Source: Kamptonema formosum PCC 6407
Lineage (GTDB): Bacteria; Cyanobacteriota; Cyanobacteriia; Cyanobacteriales; Microcoleaceae
Assembly: GCF_000332155.1 (NCBI RefSeq)
Contig: NZ_KB235903.1
Span: 2,594,839 to 2,658,838 of the forward strand
Length of the DNA: 64,000 bases
Reading direction: 5' to 3'
The notes below the pieces were generated by a model that searched no databases, had not been told where the DNA came from, and worked only from the letters and a program-made list of their open reading frames with translations. Of this stretch, positions 23,521-33,297 are shown piece by piece. Every line of letters starts with the position of its first letter. The stretch's first letter is position 1. Made by a program: the position numbers and the translations under genes.

Positions 23521-24717
23521 ATGAATATCGGAACCGAACAAGCCAGAAAAAGCGAAATTAGCAATGGGAATAGCGCGATCGCGCAAGAATTAGCCTCCAG
23601 CGCTCAGGGAGTAAGCTTGCGATCGCTCAGAAAAGAATACGGCTCATTTGTCGCGATCGAGAACCTCAATTTAGAGATTCCCGCAGGTTACTACTGCTGT
23701 CTATTAGGCCCTAGCGGTTGCGGCAAAACCACCACCCTGCGGATGATAGCTGGACACGAAGATACTACCAGTGGCGAAGTATTAATAGGCGATCGGCGCG
23801 TCAACCACCTGCCACCCGCCAAACGCGATACTGCCATGATGTTCCAAAATTACGCCCTCTTTCCCCACAAAACCGTCTGGGAAAACGTAGAATTCGGCTT
23901 AAAAATGCGGAATGTACCGCAACCAGAAAGGCGCGATCGCGTCGGAGAAATGCTCGAATTAATCGGATTAAGCCATCTTGGAGAACGCAAACCAGCTCAA
24001 TTAAGCGGCGGACAACAACAGCGAGTCGCACTAGCCAGAGCATTAGCAACCCGTCCCAAAGTTCTCCTCCTCGATGAACCTTTAAGCGCCTTAGATGAAA
24101 CCCTCCGCCTGCGAATGCGAAGCGAACTACGCCGGATTCAAAAACAGTTTGGCATGACATTTATCCAAGTAACGCACGGCGTTGATGAAGCATTTTCCCT
24201 CTCCGATGAAATCGTAGTAATGAATCAAGGTCACATCGAACAGGTAGCCAGTCCTGCGGATATGTTCCGCACTCCTGCTTCCCAATTCGTTGCCAAATTT
24301 ATGGGCGATAATAACCTATTTACAGGTAAAGTATTGCACTGCGTTCCAGAAAGTAATGGCAAAGAATTGGTGGAACTCAATATCGAAGGATTGGGTTCTA
24401 TATTTTGCATAGGTCAGGGAGTACCACCATTAGGAAGTCAAGCCGCTTGTTCAGTACGAGCCGACTTGCTAAAATTAGAACCATTTTCATCAACACCTCC
24501 TCCCCAACCTTCTCCCTACGCTAATCACATTGATGCTCGGATTACTGCCGTTGAACTCACAGGTTATGTAACGCGCGTTTCCTTAATGACAGAAAAAACA
24601 GGTCAAGAAATCCTGTACAAAATTGCCACCGATGAATGGGCGAATAATTCCTTACAAGAAGGGCAAATGATTACTCTGCGATGGTCAGCAGAAGATTGCG
24701 TTTTTCTGCCTCATTAA
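23521..24717 (+). CDS. PotA-like ABC transporter ATPase
   Basis: A 398-residue ATPase. Walker A GPSGCGKTTTLRM, Q-loop FQNYALFPH, signature [15 protein letters not shown] and Walker B VLLLDEPLSALD are all present. The H-loop reads VTHGVDEA. A C-terminal TOBE-type domain (about residues 280-398) is typical of the Pot/Fbp class. It energises the two Pot-type permeases at 26213 and 27155 with the binding protein at 24757. The ATG at 23521 follows GGAGAGG; the longer frame starting at 23467 lacks such a site. The context suggests uptake of a purine, ureide or polyamine-like nitrogen compound. Confidence 0.88.
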   Translation: MNIGTEQARKSEISNGNSAIAQELASSAQGVSLRSLRKEYGSFVAIENLNLEIPAGYYCCLLGPSGCGKTTTLRMIAGHEDTTSGEVLIGDRRVNHLPPAKRDTAMMFQNYALFPHKTVWENVEFGLKMRNVPQPERRDRVGEMLELIGLSHLGERKPAQLSGGQQQRVALARALATRPKVLLLDEPLSALDETLRLRMRSELRRIQKQFGMTFIQVTHGVDEAFSLSDEIVVMNQGHIEQVASPADMFRTPASQFVAKFMGDNNLFTGKVLHCVPESNGKELVELNIEGLGSIFCIGQGVPPLGSQAACSVRADLLKLEPFSSTPPPQPSPYANHIDARITAVELTGYVTRVSLMTEKTGQEILYKIATDEWANNSLQEGQMITLRWSAEDCVFLPH

Positions 24718-24756
24718 GTTATCTTTCCAGCCAAATCTCAAACCTAAAATAGAACA

Positions 24757-26079
24757 ATGGCTAGACTTTCGCGACGGAAATTTATTCAAGTCGGTCTGGC
24801 AGCAGGAACATTTCTGAGCACAACAAATTGCGGTGCGAATAAAGTCTCTGAAACTGCCAACCTTTCAACTACTCCCAATAGAGGGCCGACACTGCTCACC
24901 AATAAATTTAAAGATGTTACTCTGCGATTTATTGGCACTGGAGCCGCGCAAATTAATGACATCAAAGAGCAAGCCGAAAAAGACTTAGGTTTTAAAATTC
25001 AACTCCGCGCCCTCAGTACCGAAGAAACAGTACAAATCGCCATCACTCAGCCCAAACAATATGATATGTTTGACGGCGAATACTTCGGTTTACCATTAGT
25101 ATTTCCTTCGGGAAGCTTGCAGCCAATTGATGTTAAGCGAGTCAAGGAATTTAACAAACTCGTTCCTATCTTTACCACAGGAGAATTGTACCCAGGCGCT
25201 CCTGTTAATAGCTCCCAAGGTAGCGCACCCCGGAAAGTAATGTTTGTCAAAGGGCAAAATTCAACAGAATTTGCTGAGGGGCCAACTGATTGGGCAACAT
25301 TAATTCCTTTTCAATACAATGCCGATACTTTGGGCTACCGCCCCGATTTAATTGGTGGCAAAATTGAATCCTGGGCAGATTTATTCAACACCAAATATAA
25401 AGGTAAAACCGCACTGCTAGATATCCCTTCTATTGGGATTATGGATGCAGCGATGGCCGTTGAAGCAATGGGATTAATGACCTTTGGCGACAAAGGAAAT
25501 ATGACGCGGGAAGAACTCGATAAAGTGACGCAAATCTTGATCGAGCAAAAGAAAGAAAGACAATTTCGAGCCTTCTGGAAAAGCTTTGATGAATCTGTCA
25601 ATTTGATGTCGGCTGGAGAAGTTGTTCTGCAATCAATGTGGTCGCCTGCGGTGACAGCCGTAAAAGCCAGAGGAGTTCCCTGCGTTTATGGCCCTTTAAA
25701 GGAAGGATATCGCGGCTGGGGAGGCGGAATTGGGCTCTCTAAAAATCTTTCAGGACTGGAATTAGATGCTGCTTATGCTTACCTCGATTGGATGTTAGAA
25801 GGTTGGCTAGGTGCTTTTCTGGGAAGACAGGGTTATTACAGTGCAATTCCCGAAAATGCCAAGAAATACATGAAGCCGGAAGAGTGGGATTTTTGGTATG
25901 AAGGAAAGCCTGCTGCTACTGATATTATTGACCCCTTTGGCAAAAAGATTGAGTCTCAAGGAGCCGTGCGAGATGGAGGTTCTTTCAAAGAAAGAATGGG
26001 CAATGTTGTGTGCTGGAATTCTGTAATGAAGGAACAGATATATCTCCTACAAAAGTGGATTGAATTTGTAGTTGCTTAA
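24757..26079 (+). CDS. Tat-exported spermidine/putrescine-type substrate-binding protein
   Basis: A 440-residue protein with an N-terminal twin-arginine signal (LSRRKFIQVGLAAG) followed by TTNCG, which may serve as a lipoprotein box. The mature part matches the PotD/PotF (SBP_bac_8-like) fold: VTLRFIGTGAAQ, IQLRALSTEE, a central KIESWADLFNTKYKGKTAL hinge segment and GWGGGIGLSKNL. It binds the ligand in the periplasm for the Pot-type importer. The use of Tat suggests folding before export. The substrate is not readable from sequence. Confidence 0.85.
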   Translation: MARLSRRKFIQVGLAAGTFLSTTNCGANKVSETANLSTTPNRGPTLLTNKFKDVTLRFIGTGAAQINDIKEQAEKDLGFKIQLRALSTEETVQIAITQPKQYDMFDGEYFGLPLVFPSGSLQPIDVKRVKEFNKLVPIFTTGELYPGAPVNSSQGSAPRKVMFVKGQNSTEFAEGPTDWATLIPFQYNADTLGYRPDLIGGKIESWADLFNTKYKGKTALLDIPSIGIMDAAMAVEAMGLMTFGDKGNMTREELDKVTQILIEQKKERQFRAFWKSFDESVNLMSAGEVVLQSMWSPAVTAVKARGVPCVYGPLKEGYRGWGGGIGLSKNLSGLELDAAYAYLDWMLEGWLGAFLGRQGYYSAIPENAKKYMKPEEWDFWYEGKPAATDIIDPFGKKIESQGAVRDGGSFKERMGNVVCWNSVMKEQIYLLQKWIEFVVA

Positions 26080-26090
26080 AGTTTTAGTAT

Positions 26091-26165
26091 GAGACCCAGA
26101 AACCGGGTTTCTTCCTAAATTTCTCAGCACCAAACCCAAAAATCTCTAGAAACCCGGTTTCTTTC
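26091..26165. repeat. Repeat related to the MITE-like family, internal arms only
   Basis: CCCAGAAACCGGGTTTCTT and AGAAACCCGGTTTCTTT match the internal arms of the repeats at 17763 and 47740, and pair with each other. The ACTTACGCA ends are missing. It lies between the binding-protein and first permease genes. Confidence 0.6.
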
Positions 26166-26212
26166 AATGAGCGAAATATTTACTGTATTTTGTTACTCTT
26201 GCGGATTGAATC

Positions 26213-27118
26213 ATGACAATCACCCAACCATTAACCACCTCTACCAATTCTGCTAAAACCAAGGTAACTGACTGGAAAAAGTTCAAGCCTTATTTTCTAG
26301 TTGCTCCTCAAACTTTAGTCTTTCTGTTGTTTTTAGTGTTGCCAATTATTGCCATTTTTATCGTCAGTTTTTGGACGTTTAATGGCTATACAATGGTTCC
26401 CACTTTTACTTTGAACAACTATCTGACAATTTTTACCTCGAAGGTATTTCTATCAACTTATGTCAATACCATCAAATTTGCAGCTATTGTCTGGTTGCTA
26501 ACTCTGGCGATTGCATATCCAGTTGCCTACTTTCTTGCTTTTCATATCAAAAGCTTGAAATGGCAAACAATTTTGTTCCTAGTTTGTACAGTTCCTTTTC
26601 TGACATCTAACATTATTCGGATGATTTCTTGGATTCCTTTTTTGGGAAGAGAAGGCATCTTGAATGGGTTACTAATGGGTCTGCATTTAACGGATCAACC
26701 CCTAGAAATGTTTTTGTTTTCCGACTTTGCCGTACTCCTAGCAATGGTGCATCTTTATACCCTCTATATGGTAGCTCCAACTTTTAATAGCATGATGCGA
26801 ATTGACCGTTCTTTAATTGCGGCCGCAGAAGATGCAGGAGCCTCAGCTTGGCAAATTCAGAAGGAAATTATCTTTCCTTTATCATCGCCGGGAATTGCCA
26901 TTGGTTCAATTTTTGTCGTCACATTAGTTATGGGAGAATTTGCAACTGTCAGGCTAATGAGTGGCGGACAAACTTCTTCTGTTGGATATTTGATTAAAAC
27001 CCTCATTGGTAGTTTGCAATATCCGATGGCTGCTGCGAATGCGATCGTTTTACTCGCTGTAACATTACTGATTGTATTTGGCATTTTGCGAGCGGTTGAT
27101 ATTCGCAAAGAACTCTAA
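26213..27118 (+). CDS. ABC transporter permease, PotB-like
   Basis: A 301-residue inner-membrane protein with six predicted helices. It contains the permease EAA-type loop AAAEDAGASAWQIQKEIIFP, which docks on the ATPase. It pairs with the PotC-like permease 36 bp downstream. Together with the ATPase at 23521 and the binding protein at 24757 it forms a complete importer. Confidence 0.88.
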   Translation: MTITQPLTTSTNSAKTKVTDWKKFKPYFLVAPQTLVFLLFLVLPIIAIFIVSFWTFNGYTMVPTFTLNNYLTIFTSKVFLSTYVNTIKFAAIVWLLTLAIAYPVAYFLAFHIKSLKWQTILFLVCTVPFLTSNIIRMISWIPFLGREGILNGLLMGLHLTDQPLEMFLFSDFAVLLAMVHLYTLYMVAPTFNSMMRIDRSLIAAAEDAGASAWQIQKEIIFPLSSPGIAIGSIFVVTLVMGEFATVRLMSGGQTSSVGYLIKTLIGSLQYPMAAANAIVLLAVTLLIVFGILRAVDIRKEL

Positions 27119-27154
27119 AATAAACCTTTGTAATTGTCTAAATGGAGTTAAACA

Positions 27155-27970
27155 ATGCAAAAGACAAAACGCCCTCTTTCTTATTACCTATTAGCTGGTT
27201 TTTTTGGATTATTTGTTCTGTTTTTATACGGCCCATTTTCCGCTATCTTTCTACTTTCTCTGCAAGGGCCAGAAGGACAGTTAACCTTTCCCATGCGAGG
27301 TTTCAGCTTTCACTGGATGTCAGCAGTATTTGGCACTCAGCGTGTAGGAGATTTTGTCAGTGCCTTTGGTCGTTCTTTTACTTTAGGTTTGCTGGTGATG
27401 GTAATTACTGTCATTTTTAGCCTATTAGCTGGCATGGCATTTCGGCAAAAATTCATGGGTTCAAATTGGATTTTTTACTTAACAATTTCTAGTCTGATTG
27501 TTCCCAGTATTCTCATCTCTTTAGGCATTGGTATTGTCTTTAATATCGTTGGCTTAGATACCACTTGGTATTCATCAGCGCTGGCGGGACATCTGACCTG
27601 GACATTACCTTTTGCTTTCTTAATTATGGTGGGAGTATTCAATCGCTTTAATCCTAGCTATGAAGAAGCAGCACGAGATATGGGAGCCAGCGAAATCCAG
27701 ACATTTTCAGAAGTTTTGCTGCCGTTAATTGCATCTAGTTTGATTGGAGTAGGTTTGTTTGGGTTTACCCTCTCCTACGATGAATTTACGCGCACTTCGT
27801 TAATTTCCGGGGAAAAGAATACCCTACCGCTAGAAATTTTTGGGATGACAACGAACGTGACAACTCCTGCAATTTACGCTTTAGGAACGATGACAACGCT
27901 TTTTTCCTTTGGATTAATTGCATTAGCTTTTGCTGGCATTCAGTTCTTGTCTCGTCGTCAGTCACAGTAG
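27155..27970 (+). CDS. ABC transporter permease, PotC-like
   Basis: A 271-residue inner-membrane permease with six predicted helices and the EAA loop YEEAARDMGASEIQTFSEVL. It is the second membrane subunit of the Pot-type importer. The last gene of this operon is followed by repeats (27979-28082). Confidence 0.88.
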   Translation: MQKTKRPLSYYLLAGFFGLFVLFLYGPFSAIFLLSLQGPEGQLTFPMRGFSFHWMSAVFGTQRVGDFVSAFGRSFTLGLLVMVITVIFSLLAGMAFRQKFMGSNWIFYLTISSLIVPSILISLGIGIVFNIVGLDTTWYSSALAGHLTWTLPFAFLIMVGVFNRFNPSYEEAARDMGASEIQTFSEVLLPLIASSLIGVGLFGFTLSYDEFTRTSLISGEKNTLPLEIFGMTTNVTTPAIYALGTMTTLFSFGLIALAFAGIQFLSRRQSQ

Positions 27971-27978
27971 GAAATCAT

Positions 27979-28082
27979 CACCAAATTGGGCGAAACAAAT
28001 TGGGCGAAACAAATTGGGGCGAACCGAATTGGGCGGTTGAAACCGCTACTACACAAACGAAGTCCGCCTGCGCGGACTCAAA
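27979..28082. repeat. CAAATTGGGCGAA tandem repeat with REP-like hairpin
   Basis: Three to four 13-14 bp units (CAAATTGGGCGAAA) run into GGGCGGTTGAAACCGC and AAGTCCGCC-TGCG-CGGACT, a REP-type hairpin. Similar hairpins are at 33118-33166 and 49677-49786. No gene is present. Confidence 0.7.
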
Positions 28083-28141
28083 GATCAAGAGGTATTTAAG
28101 CCGGATTTAGTGTCAGTTCAAACTCTATTACGTAGAAAACC

Positions 28142-28816
28142 ATGAGCTATAGACCTGAATTTTCAGTGGTTTGGAATAATGCAGGCTTTTTAATCCAAGG
28201 TGTTTTTTTAACATTTCAACTCGCTATTGTGTCCATTGCTGGCGGGTTAGTGCTAGGAACAATTGGCGCAATGGGAAGAACTTCTGGAAATGCTGTATTT
28301 AATGGCATTGCTGTAGCTTATGTGGAATTTCTTCGCAATACGCCTTTTCTGATTCAACTGTTCTTTTTCTTCTTTGGCTTGCCAAGTTTAGGAATTAAAT
28401 TAACTTCTTGGCAAGCAGCGGTACTAGCACTAGCGATTAATTTTGGAGCCTATTCTACTGAGATCATTCGTGCTGGAATTGAAAGCATCCGTAAGGGACA
28501 AATTGAAGCGGGATTAGCGCTAGGATTCAAAAAACTACAGATTTTCAGACACATTATCCTCATCCCAGCTTTAGGTAATGTTTATCCATCTTTGGTTAGC
28601 CAAATTGTGATTGCAATTTTATTCACCAGTGTTGTCTCTCAAATTTCAGCGGAAGAATTGACCTTTGTAGGTAATTATTTGCAATCCCGTACCTTCCGGA
28701 GCTTTGAAATTTACTTGACGATTACTCTAATCTATGTGGGGATAATCTGGGCAATTAAAGCTATTGCCTTTCTGATCCAGAAAAAGTTTTTCGCCTTCAT
28801 GCAATACACTCGCTAA
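28142..28816 (+). CDS. Polar amino-acid-type ABC permease 1
   Basis: A 224-residue HisM/GlnP-type permease with about five helices and the EAA loop FGAYSTEIIRAGIESIRKGQ. It starts the second ABC operon, which continues through another permease, a lipoprotein binding protein and an ATPase. Family substrates are amino acids and related small zwitterions. Within the purine/ureide cluster, an allantoin, hydantoin or ureido-compound role is plausible but unproven. Confidence 0.87.
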   Translation: MSYRPEFSVVWNNAGFLIQGVFLTFQLAIVSIAGGLVLGTIGAMGRTSGNAVFNGIAVAYVEFLRNTPFLIQLFFFFFGLPSLGIKLTSWQAAVLALAINFGAYSTEIIRAGIESIRKGQIEAGLALGFKKLQIFRHIILIPALGNVYPSLVSQIVIAILFTSVVSQISAEELTFVGNYLQSRTFRSFEIYLTITLIYVGIIWAIKAIAFLIQKKFFAFMQYTR

Positions 28817-28846
28817 CTGGTTACTATCTTTTACTAAGTTTCGATT

Positions 28847-29500
28847 ATGCAAGAGTTTACCCTGTCGAATATCTTGAGCAATTTACTGCTAGCAACTAGA
28901 TGGACAATTGCCCTTTCAGCAATTGCTTTTATCGGCGGCGGAATTGTAGGATTTCTAGTCATGCTAATGCGAATTTCACCTAACAAAATTATCAAGTATC
29001 TCAGCTTAATTTATGTTGAGTTTTTTCAAGGAACCCCGCTGCTGATGCAACTGTTCCTGACATTCTTCGGATTGTCTGTGATTTTTAACCTCAATTTATC
29101 TCCTTGGATAGCGGCCGCGATCGCACTGACAACTTACACAAGTGCTTTTTTAGCTGAGATATGGCGAGGTTCAGTTGCAGCCATTCCGAAAGGACAATGG
29201 GAAGCCTCTACAGCCTTGGGATTGAATTACTTTAAACAGCTTCAACGCATCATTTTGCCGCAAGCAATTAAGATGTCAATTCCCCCCACTGTAGGCTTTG
29301 CCGTGCAGGTAATTAAAGGCACATCTTTAGCATCTGTTATCGGCTTTGTAGAATTAACTCGCTCGGCTACGGCTATTAGTAATGTCACTTTCAAACCCTT
29401 CTTAGTGTTTACAATAGCGGCTGTAATTTATTTCTGTTTGTGTTTTCCGCTATCCCTTTGGAGCAAGCACTTAGAACAGAAGTTTGCTTACAAATACTAA
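28847..29500 (+). CDS. Polar amino-acid-type ABC permease 2
   Basis: A 217-residue permease of the same family as the gene 30 bp upstream, with EAA loop AFLAEIWRGSVAAIPKGQWE. The two probably form a heterodimeric channel for the binding protein at 29558 and ATPase at 30566. Confidence 0.87.
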   Translation: MQEFTLSNILSNLLLATRWTIALSAIAFIGGGIVGFLVMLMRISPNKIIKYLSLIYVEFFQGTPLLMQLFLTFFGLSVIFNLNLSPWIAAAIALTTYTSAFLAEIWRGSVAAIPKGQWEASTALGLNYFKQLQRIILPQAIKMSIPPTVGFAVQVIKGTSLASVIGFVELTRSATAISNVTFKPFLVFTIAAVIYFCLCFPLSLWSKHLEQKFAYKY

Positions 29501-29557
29501 GGGATTTATGCACACTTGATTTCTTAATTTTTCTACACAAATCATCAGGAGAAAATC

Positions 29558-30487
29558 ATGTTTTACAGACTTTTCAAGCGCCTAAATATCCGATTTTCAT
29601 TGCCAAGATTATTAACAAAACCACTAACAATGTTAGCAGTTAGTTTGGTTGTAATCTTCAGCATCGCCTCTTGTTCTAGCGGCAGTTCTATCACATCTAA
29701 ACCTGTTGCTGGCGACGTTACAAGCAGTCAAGCAGTAGCCGCAGCACCCAGTCAAAGTACGGCACCAGGAACTTCCACACTCGATAAAATTATCAGTGCT
29801 GGTAAAGTGAGAATTGCCGTTCCTCAAGATTCTCCACCTTTTGGATCTGTGGGTACAGATATGCAGCCTCAAGGCTACGATATTGATGTTGCAAAGATGC
29901 TTGCAGAATCCTTAGAAGTGAAATTAGAATTAGTTCCCGTCACCAGTACCAACCGAATTCCTTACTTGCAAAGCGATCGCGTAGATTTGGTAATTTCTAG
30001 TTTAGGTGCAACTCCTGAGCGAGCTAAATCGATTTACTTTTCTATTGCTTACGCTCCTTTCTATTCTGGTATTTACGGTTTTCCCGGTATTAACGCCTCA
30101 TCTTATACCGATTTATCAGGTAAGACTGTAGGAGTTACGCAAGGATCTTTAGAAGACATTGAATTAGCTAAACGCGCTCCCAAAGACATACAAATTAAGC
30201 GCTTTGAAGACAATAGCACCACCGCTTCAGCGCTCTTAGCTGGACAAATTGAACTGATGGCAACAGGTAATACGATCGCCAACAAAATCAGCAAAGATAA
30301 TCCCGATAAAAAGATTGAAAACAAGTTCGTGATGAAAAATTCACCTTGCTACATCGGCGTGCGTCGAGGCGATTTAGATTTGCTGCAATGGGTGAACGTA
30401 TTTGTCACCAATAAGCGACTCTCAGGCGATTTGAGCGAACTATCTAAGAAATGGTTTGGTGAGCCACTGCAACTACCTACTTTTTAA
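29558..30487 (+). CDS. Family 3 substrate-binding lipoprotein
   Basis: A 309-residue protein with an N-terminal hydrophobic segment ending in IASCSSGS, a lipoprotein signal-peptidase II box. A Ser/Gln/Ala-rich tether is followed by a family-3 (SBP_bac_3) binding domain: VRIAVPQDSPPFGSVG, PQGYDIDVAKMLAE, DLVISSLGATPERA and the C-terminal YIGVRRGDLDLLQWVN. It is anchored at the outer face of the inner membrane and feeds the two permeases upstream. The gene starts after GGAG. Confidence 0.87.
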   Translation: MFYRLFKRLNIRFSLPRLLTKPLTMLAVSLVVIFSIASCSSGSSITSKPVAGDVTSSQAVAAAPSQSTAPGTSTLDKIISAGKVRIAVPQDSPPFGSVGTDMQPQGYDIDVAKMLAESLEVKLELVPVTSTNRIPYLQSDRVDLVISSLGATPERAKSIYFSIAYAPFYSGIYGFPGINASSYTDLSGKTVGVTQGSLEDIELAKRAPKDIQIKRFEDNSTTASALLAGQIELMATGNTIANKISKDNPDKKIENKFVMKNSPCYIGVRRGDLDLLQWVNVFVTNKRLSGDLSELSKKWFGEPLQLPTF

Positions 30488-30565
30488 GGACTAAGCTAGG
30501 GAGAATTTGTAGGCACAGACTGAGAACAAATCAACAAGAATCGCTACTAAATTAGGAATAAAAAA

Positions 30566-31354
30566 ATGACACAATCTCAACCCCTCTCAACTTCCATCGA
30601 GCCGACATTGAACAAAGCAGAAGCGATGATTACTGCTAAGGATGTCGAGAAGTGGTACAGCAATAATTTTCATGTTTTACGCGGCGTTAGCCTCACCGTA
30701 AATCAAGGGGAAGTCGTTGTAATTATGGGGCCGTCAGGTTCGGGTAAATCTACCTTTATCCGCACGTTTAATGCTTTAGAAGATTATCAAAAAGGGAGCA
30801 TTGAAATTGATGGCATCAAGCTAACTCACAACTTGAAAAATATTGAAGCAATTCGCCGCGAAGTGGGAATGGTTTTTCAACAATTCAATTTATTTCCTCA
30901 CCTAACGGTGTTAGAAAATGTGCAACTTGCACCAGTTGAGGTACGCGGTTGGAACAAAGCAAAAGCGAGAGAAATTGCCTCAGAATTATTAGAGCGAGTG
31001 GGAATTTTGAGTCAAGCGCATAAATTCCCCGGTCAACTTTCTGGGGGACAGCAGCAACGGGTGGCGATCGCGCGTGCTTTAGCCATGCAACCGAAGATCA
31101 TGTTATTCGATGAACCAACGTCTGCACTTGACCCGGAGATGGTGCGGGAGGTACTGGATGTGATGCGATCGCTCGCTAGCACCGGCATCACAATGGTTTG
31201 CGTAACCCACGAAGTAGGTTTTGCTCGTGAAGTTGCCGATCGCATCGTGTTTATGGCCGAAGGTTTGATTGTCGAAGAAGCCACCCCCCAAGACTTTTTT
31301 AACAATCCCAAGCACGAAAGAACTAAGCAATTTCTAGCACAGATTTTGCATTAG
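30566..31354 (+). CDS. GlnQ/HisP-type ABC ATPase
   Basis: A 262-residue ATPase with Walker [14 protein letters not shown], signature [15 protein letters not shown], Walker [16 protein letters not shown] and H-loop VTHEVGFA. The extra DPEM after Walker B is typical of the polar-amino-acid subfamily. It completes the second importer. An internal ATG at 30629 ([13 protein letters not shown]) is the family-like start if the first 21 residues are not real. Confidence 0.88.
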   Translation: MTQSQPLSTSIEPTLNKAEAMITAKDVEKWYSNNFHVLRGVSLTVNQGEVVVIMGPSGSGKSTFIRTFNALEDYQKGSIEIDGIKLTHNLKNIEAIRREVGMVFQQFNLFPHLTVLENVQLAPVEVRGWNKAKAREIASELLERVGILSQAHKFPGQLSGGQQQRVAIARALAMQPKIMLFDEPTSALDPEMVREVLDVMRSLASTGITMVCVTHEVGFAREVADRIVFMAEGLIVEEATPQDFFNNPKHERTKQFLAQILH

Positions 31355-31467
31355 ACTAGATTTTCTATTAATCCCAAAAGGAGTAGCACGTTATTTGGAG
31401 CATATCTACTAATAATAGTAATCGCTGATACTGTTATGAATCTGCTCCCAAAAGATAATTAAAGAAA

Positions 31468-31749
31468 TTAATTCATCAGCGTCCAAAGTTTCTGCAAAGT
31501 CTTAGCACCTTTATGACTATCCACATCAAAATTATTCACTGCCAAACACCGTTCTAAATACTCAACTTGTTGCTCCTCTACCAGTTCTTGAGTGAGAGCA
31601 ATAATTAGTAGCCGCCAAACTCGATCTAGTCCGAAGGCAAAGGTGACTTTGCTAGCTTCAGAATAGGATACTGAGTCAGGAATTAACTCTAATTCTTTGT
31701 AAGTTTGCCACTGACTTTTATTTGTGATGTTGCGATGTATAAATTGCAT
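31468..31749 (-). CDS. Hypothetical protein, 93 aa
   Basis: A 93-residue protein, the only leftward gene inside the purine cluster. It is acidic to neutral, helical in appearance, with a Trp pair (FGLDRVWRLLIIALTQ). No family is recognised. It lies between the ABC operon and the urate hydroxylase gene. Confidence 0.45.
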   Translation of the reverse strand: MQFIHRNITNKSQWQTYKELELIPDSVSYSEASKVTFAFGLDRVWRLLIIALTQELVEEQQVEYLERCLAVNNFDVDSHKGAKTLQKLWTLMN

Positions 31750-31938
31750 AGGACTTGCCTCTCAATTGCTATATTTGGTCGAGGCGCGTTCCTTCGGGCT
31801 ACATTCCCTACTTCCGTCTCTATTGCCCCTCGGTCAACAACCTGAGTCCACACAGAGATGAACGATTAGATTTATATCTGTATTATAGGACACTTTTTCT
31901 AAAGTTTGTCAACTTTTTTCCATCTAGCGAGGAAGAAT

Positions 31939-33099
31939 ATGCACAGCCTGAAAATTATCATCATCGGTGCCGGCATCGGCGGCTTGACCGCAGGTATAGC
32001 TTTGCGACAAGCTGGCTACGAGGTCGAAATTTACGATAGAGTCAAGGAACTGCGCCCCGCCGGGGCCGGAATTTCCCTATGGTCAAACGGCGTAAAAGTT
32101 CTTAATCGGCTGGGTTTGGGTGAAAAAATGGCCGCAATTGGCGGAATTATGAATAAGATGCAGTATCGCAGTTTGACGGGTGAACTGCTAAATGATATTG
32201 ATTTGCAACCATTAATAGAAGAAGTTGGACAGCGCCCCTATCCTGTTGCCCGCGCAGATTTGCAAAAAATGTTGTTAGAAGCTTACGAAGGAGAAGTTAA
32301 GCTAAATTCCAAGTGCATTGGAGTTGAGGAAAGTGAAAATAGCGTGACTGCAATTTTTGAAAATGGACATCGCGCAACGGGGGATTTGGTAATTGCAGCA
32401 GATGGGATTCACTCAACCTTAAGAAAGTATGTATTGGGAGAGGAAATTCATCCTCAATATGGCGGTTATATCAACTGGAATGGATTAGTAGAAACGAGTG
32501 AAGATTTAGCCCCTAAAAATACTTGGGTTGTCTATGTTGGCGAATATAAACGAGCTTCGCTGATGCCTGTAGCTGGCAATAGACTATACTTCTTCTTCGA
32601 TGTACCCCTACCAAAAGGTACACCGTCTGAACCGCAGAATTATCGAGCTGAATTAGCCGAATATTTTAAAGGTTGGGCGCAACCAGTACAAACCCTAATT
32701 AAACGGATCGATCCCATGAAAACCAGTCGCCCAGAAATCAATGATGTGGGCCCGCTCGATCGATTTGTTCGCGGTAGAGTGGCGTTATTAGGAGATTCCG
32801 TACACGCAACTTGTCCAGATTTAGGGCAAGGTGGTTGTCAAGCAATGGAAGATGGATTGGTTTTAACTCAATATTTACTAACAACAAATTTAGGAGTTGA
32901 ATATGCTCTCAAACGCTACGAAGCAGAACGAAAAGAACGCGCAAATGCAGTAGTTATGAAAGCTCGTAAGCGTGCAGAAATGATTCATGGAAAAGAACCA
33001 GAAATTACCGAAAAATGGTATCAACAGCTAGCACATGAAAGCCCTTTAGAGGTGACTGGTGCTATTTCTAAAGTGATTATGGCAGGGCCTCTGCATTGA
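31939..33099 (+). CDS. hpxO: FAD-dependent urate hydroxylase (HpxO type)
   Basis: A 386-residue flavoprotein of the PHBH-like class A monooxygenases. It has the Rossmann GAGIGG near residue 10, the DG motif IAADGIHSTLR and the GD motif VALLGDSVHATCPD followed by GQGGCQAMEDG. The segments GAGISLWSNGVK, GGYINWNGLVE, RASLMPVAGNRLYFFFDVP and KARKR....HGKEP closely follow Klebsiella HpxO as I remember it. The enzyme converts urate to 5-hydroxyisourate with NADH and O2. Neighbouring UraH and UraD homologues carry out the next steps. The ATG at 31939 is preferred because GAGG lies 8 nt upstream. Confidence 0.88.
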   Translation: MHSLKIIIIGAGIGGLTAGIALRQAGYEVEIYDRVKELRPAGAGISLWSNGVKVLNRLGLGEKMAAIGGIMNKMQYRSLTGELLNDIDLQPLIEEVGQRPYPVARADLQKMLLEAYEGEVKLNSKCIGVEESENSVTAIFENGHRATGDLVIAADGIHSTLRKYVLGEEIHPQYGGYINWNGLVETSEDLAPKNTWVVYVGEYKRASLMPVAGNRLYFFFDVPLPKGTPSEPQNYRAELAEYFKGWAQPVQTLIKRIDPMKTSRPEINDVGPLDRFVRGRVALLGDSVHATCPDLGQGGCQAMEDGLVLTQYLLTTNLGVEYALKRYEAERKERANAVVMKARKRAEMIHGKEPEITEKWYQQLAHESPLEVTGAISKVIMAGPLH

Positions 33100-33117
33100 C
33101 ATGACAGCAAAAATATC

Positions 33118-33166
33118 TGGCGATTGAAATCGCGGCTACAAAAACAAAGTCCGCCTACGCGGACTA
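33118..33166. repeat. REP-like hairpin
   Basis: GCGATTGAAATCGC and AAGTCCGCCTACGCGGACT form paired arms. It is the same family as the repeats at 27979-28082 and 49677-49786. Confidence 0.65.
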
Positions 33167-33205
33167 ATGAGGTTGATGAGCTTTTGCAAGAGGTCTAATT
33201 AATTG

Positions 33206-33286
33206 TATTTTCTTTCTTCCTTCTTCCTTCTTCCCTCTTCCTTCTTCCTTCTTCCTTCTTCCTTCTTCCTTCTTCCTTCTTCCTTC
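33206..33286. repeat. (CTTCCTT)n heptamer repeat before uraH
   Basis: About eleven tandem CTTCCTT units (with one CTTCCCT variant) fill the DNA directly upstream of the hydroxyisourate hydrolase gene. The ATG at 33298 is preceded by TATAAT (33290-33295) but no Shine-Dalgarno, so the repeat may displace the normal leader. Confidence 0.85.
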
Positions 33287-33297
33287 GGCTATAATTT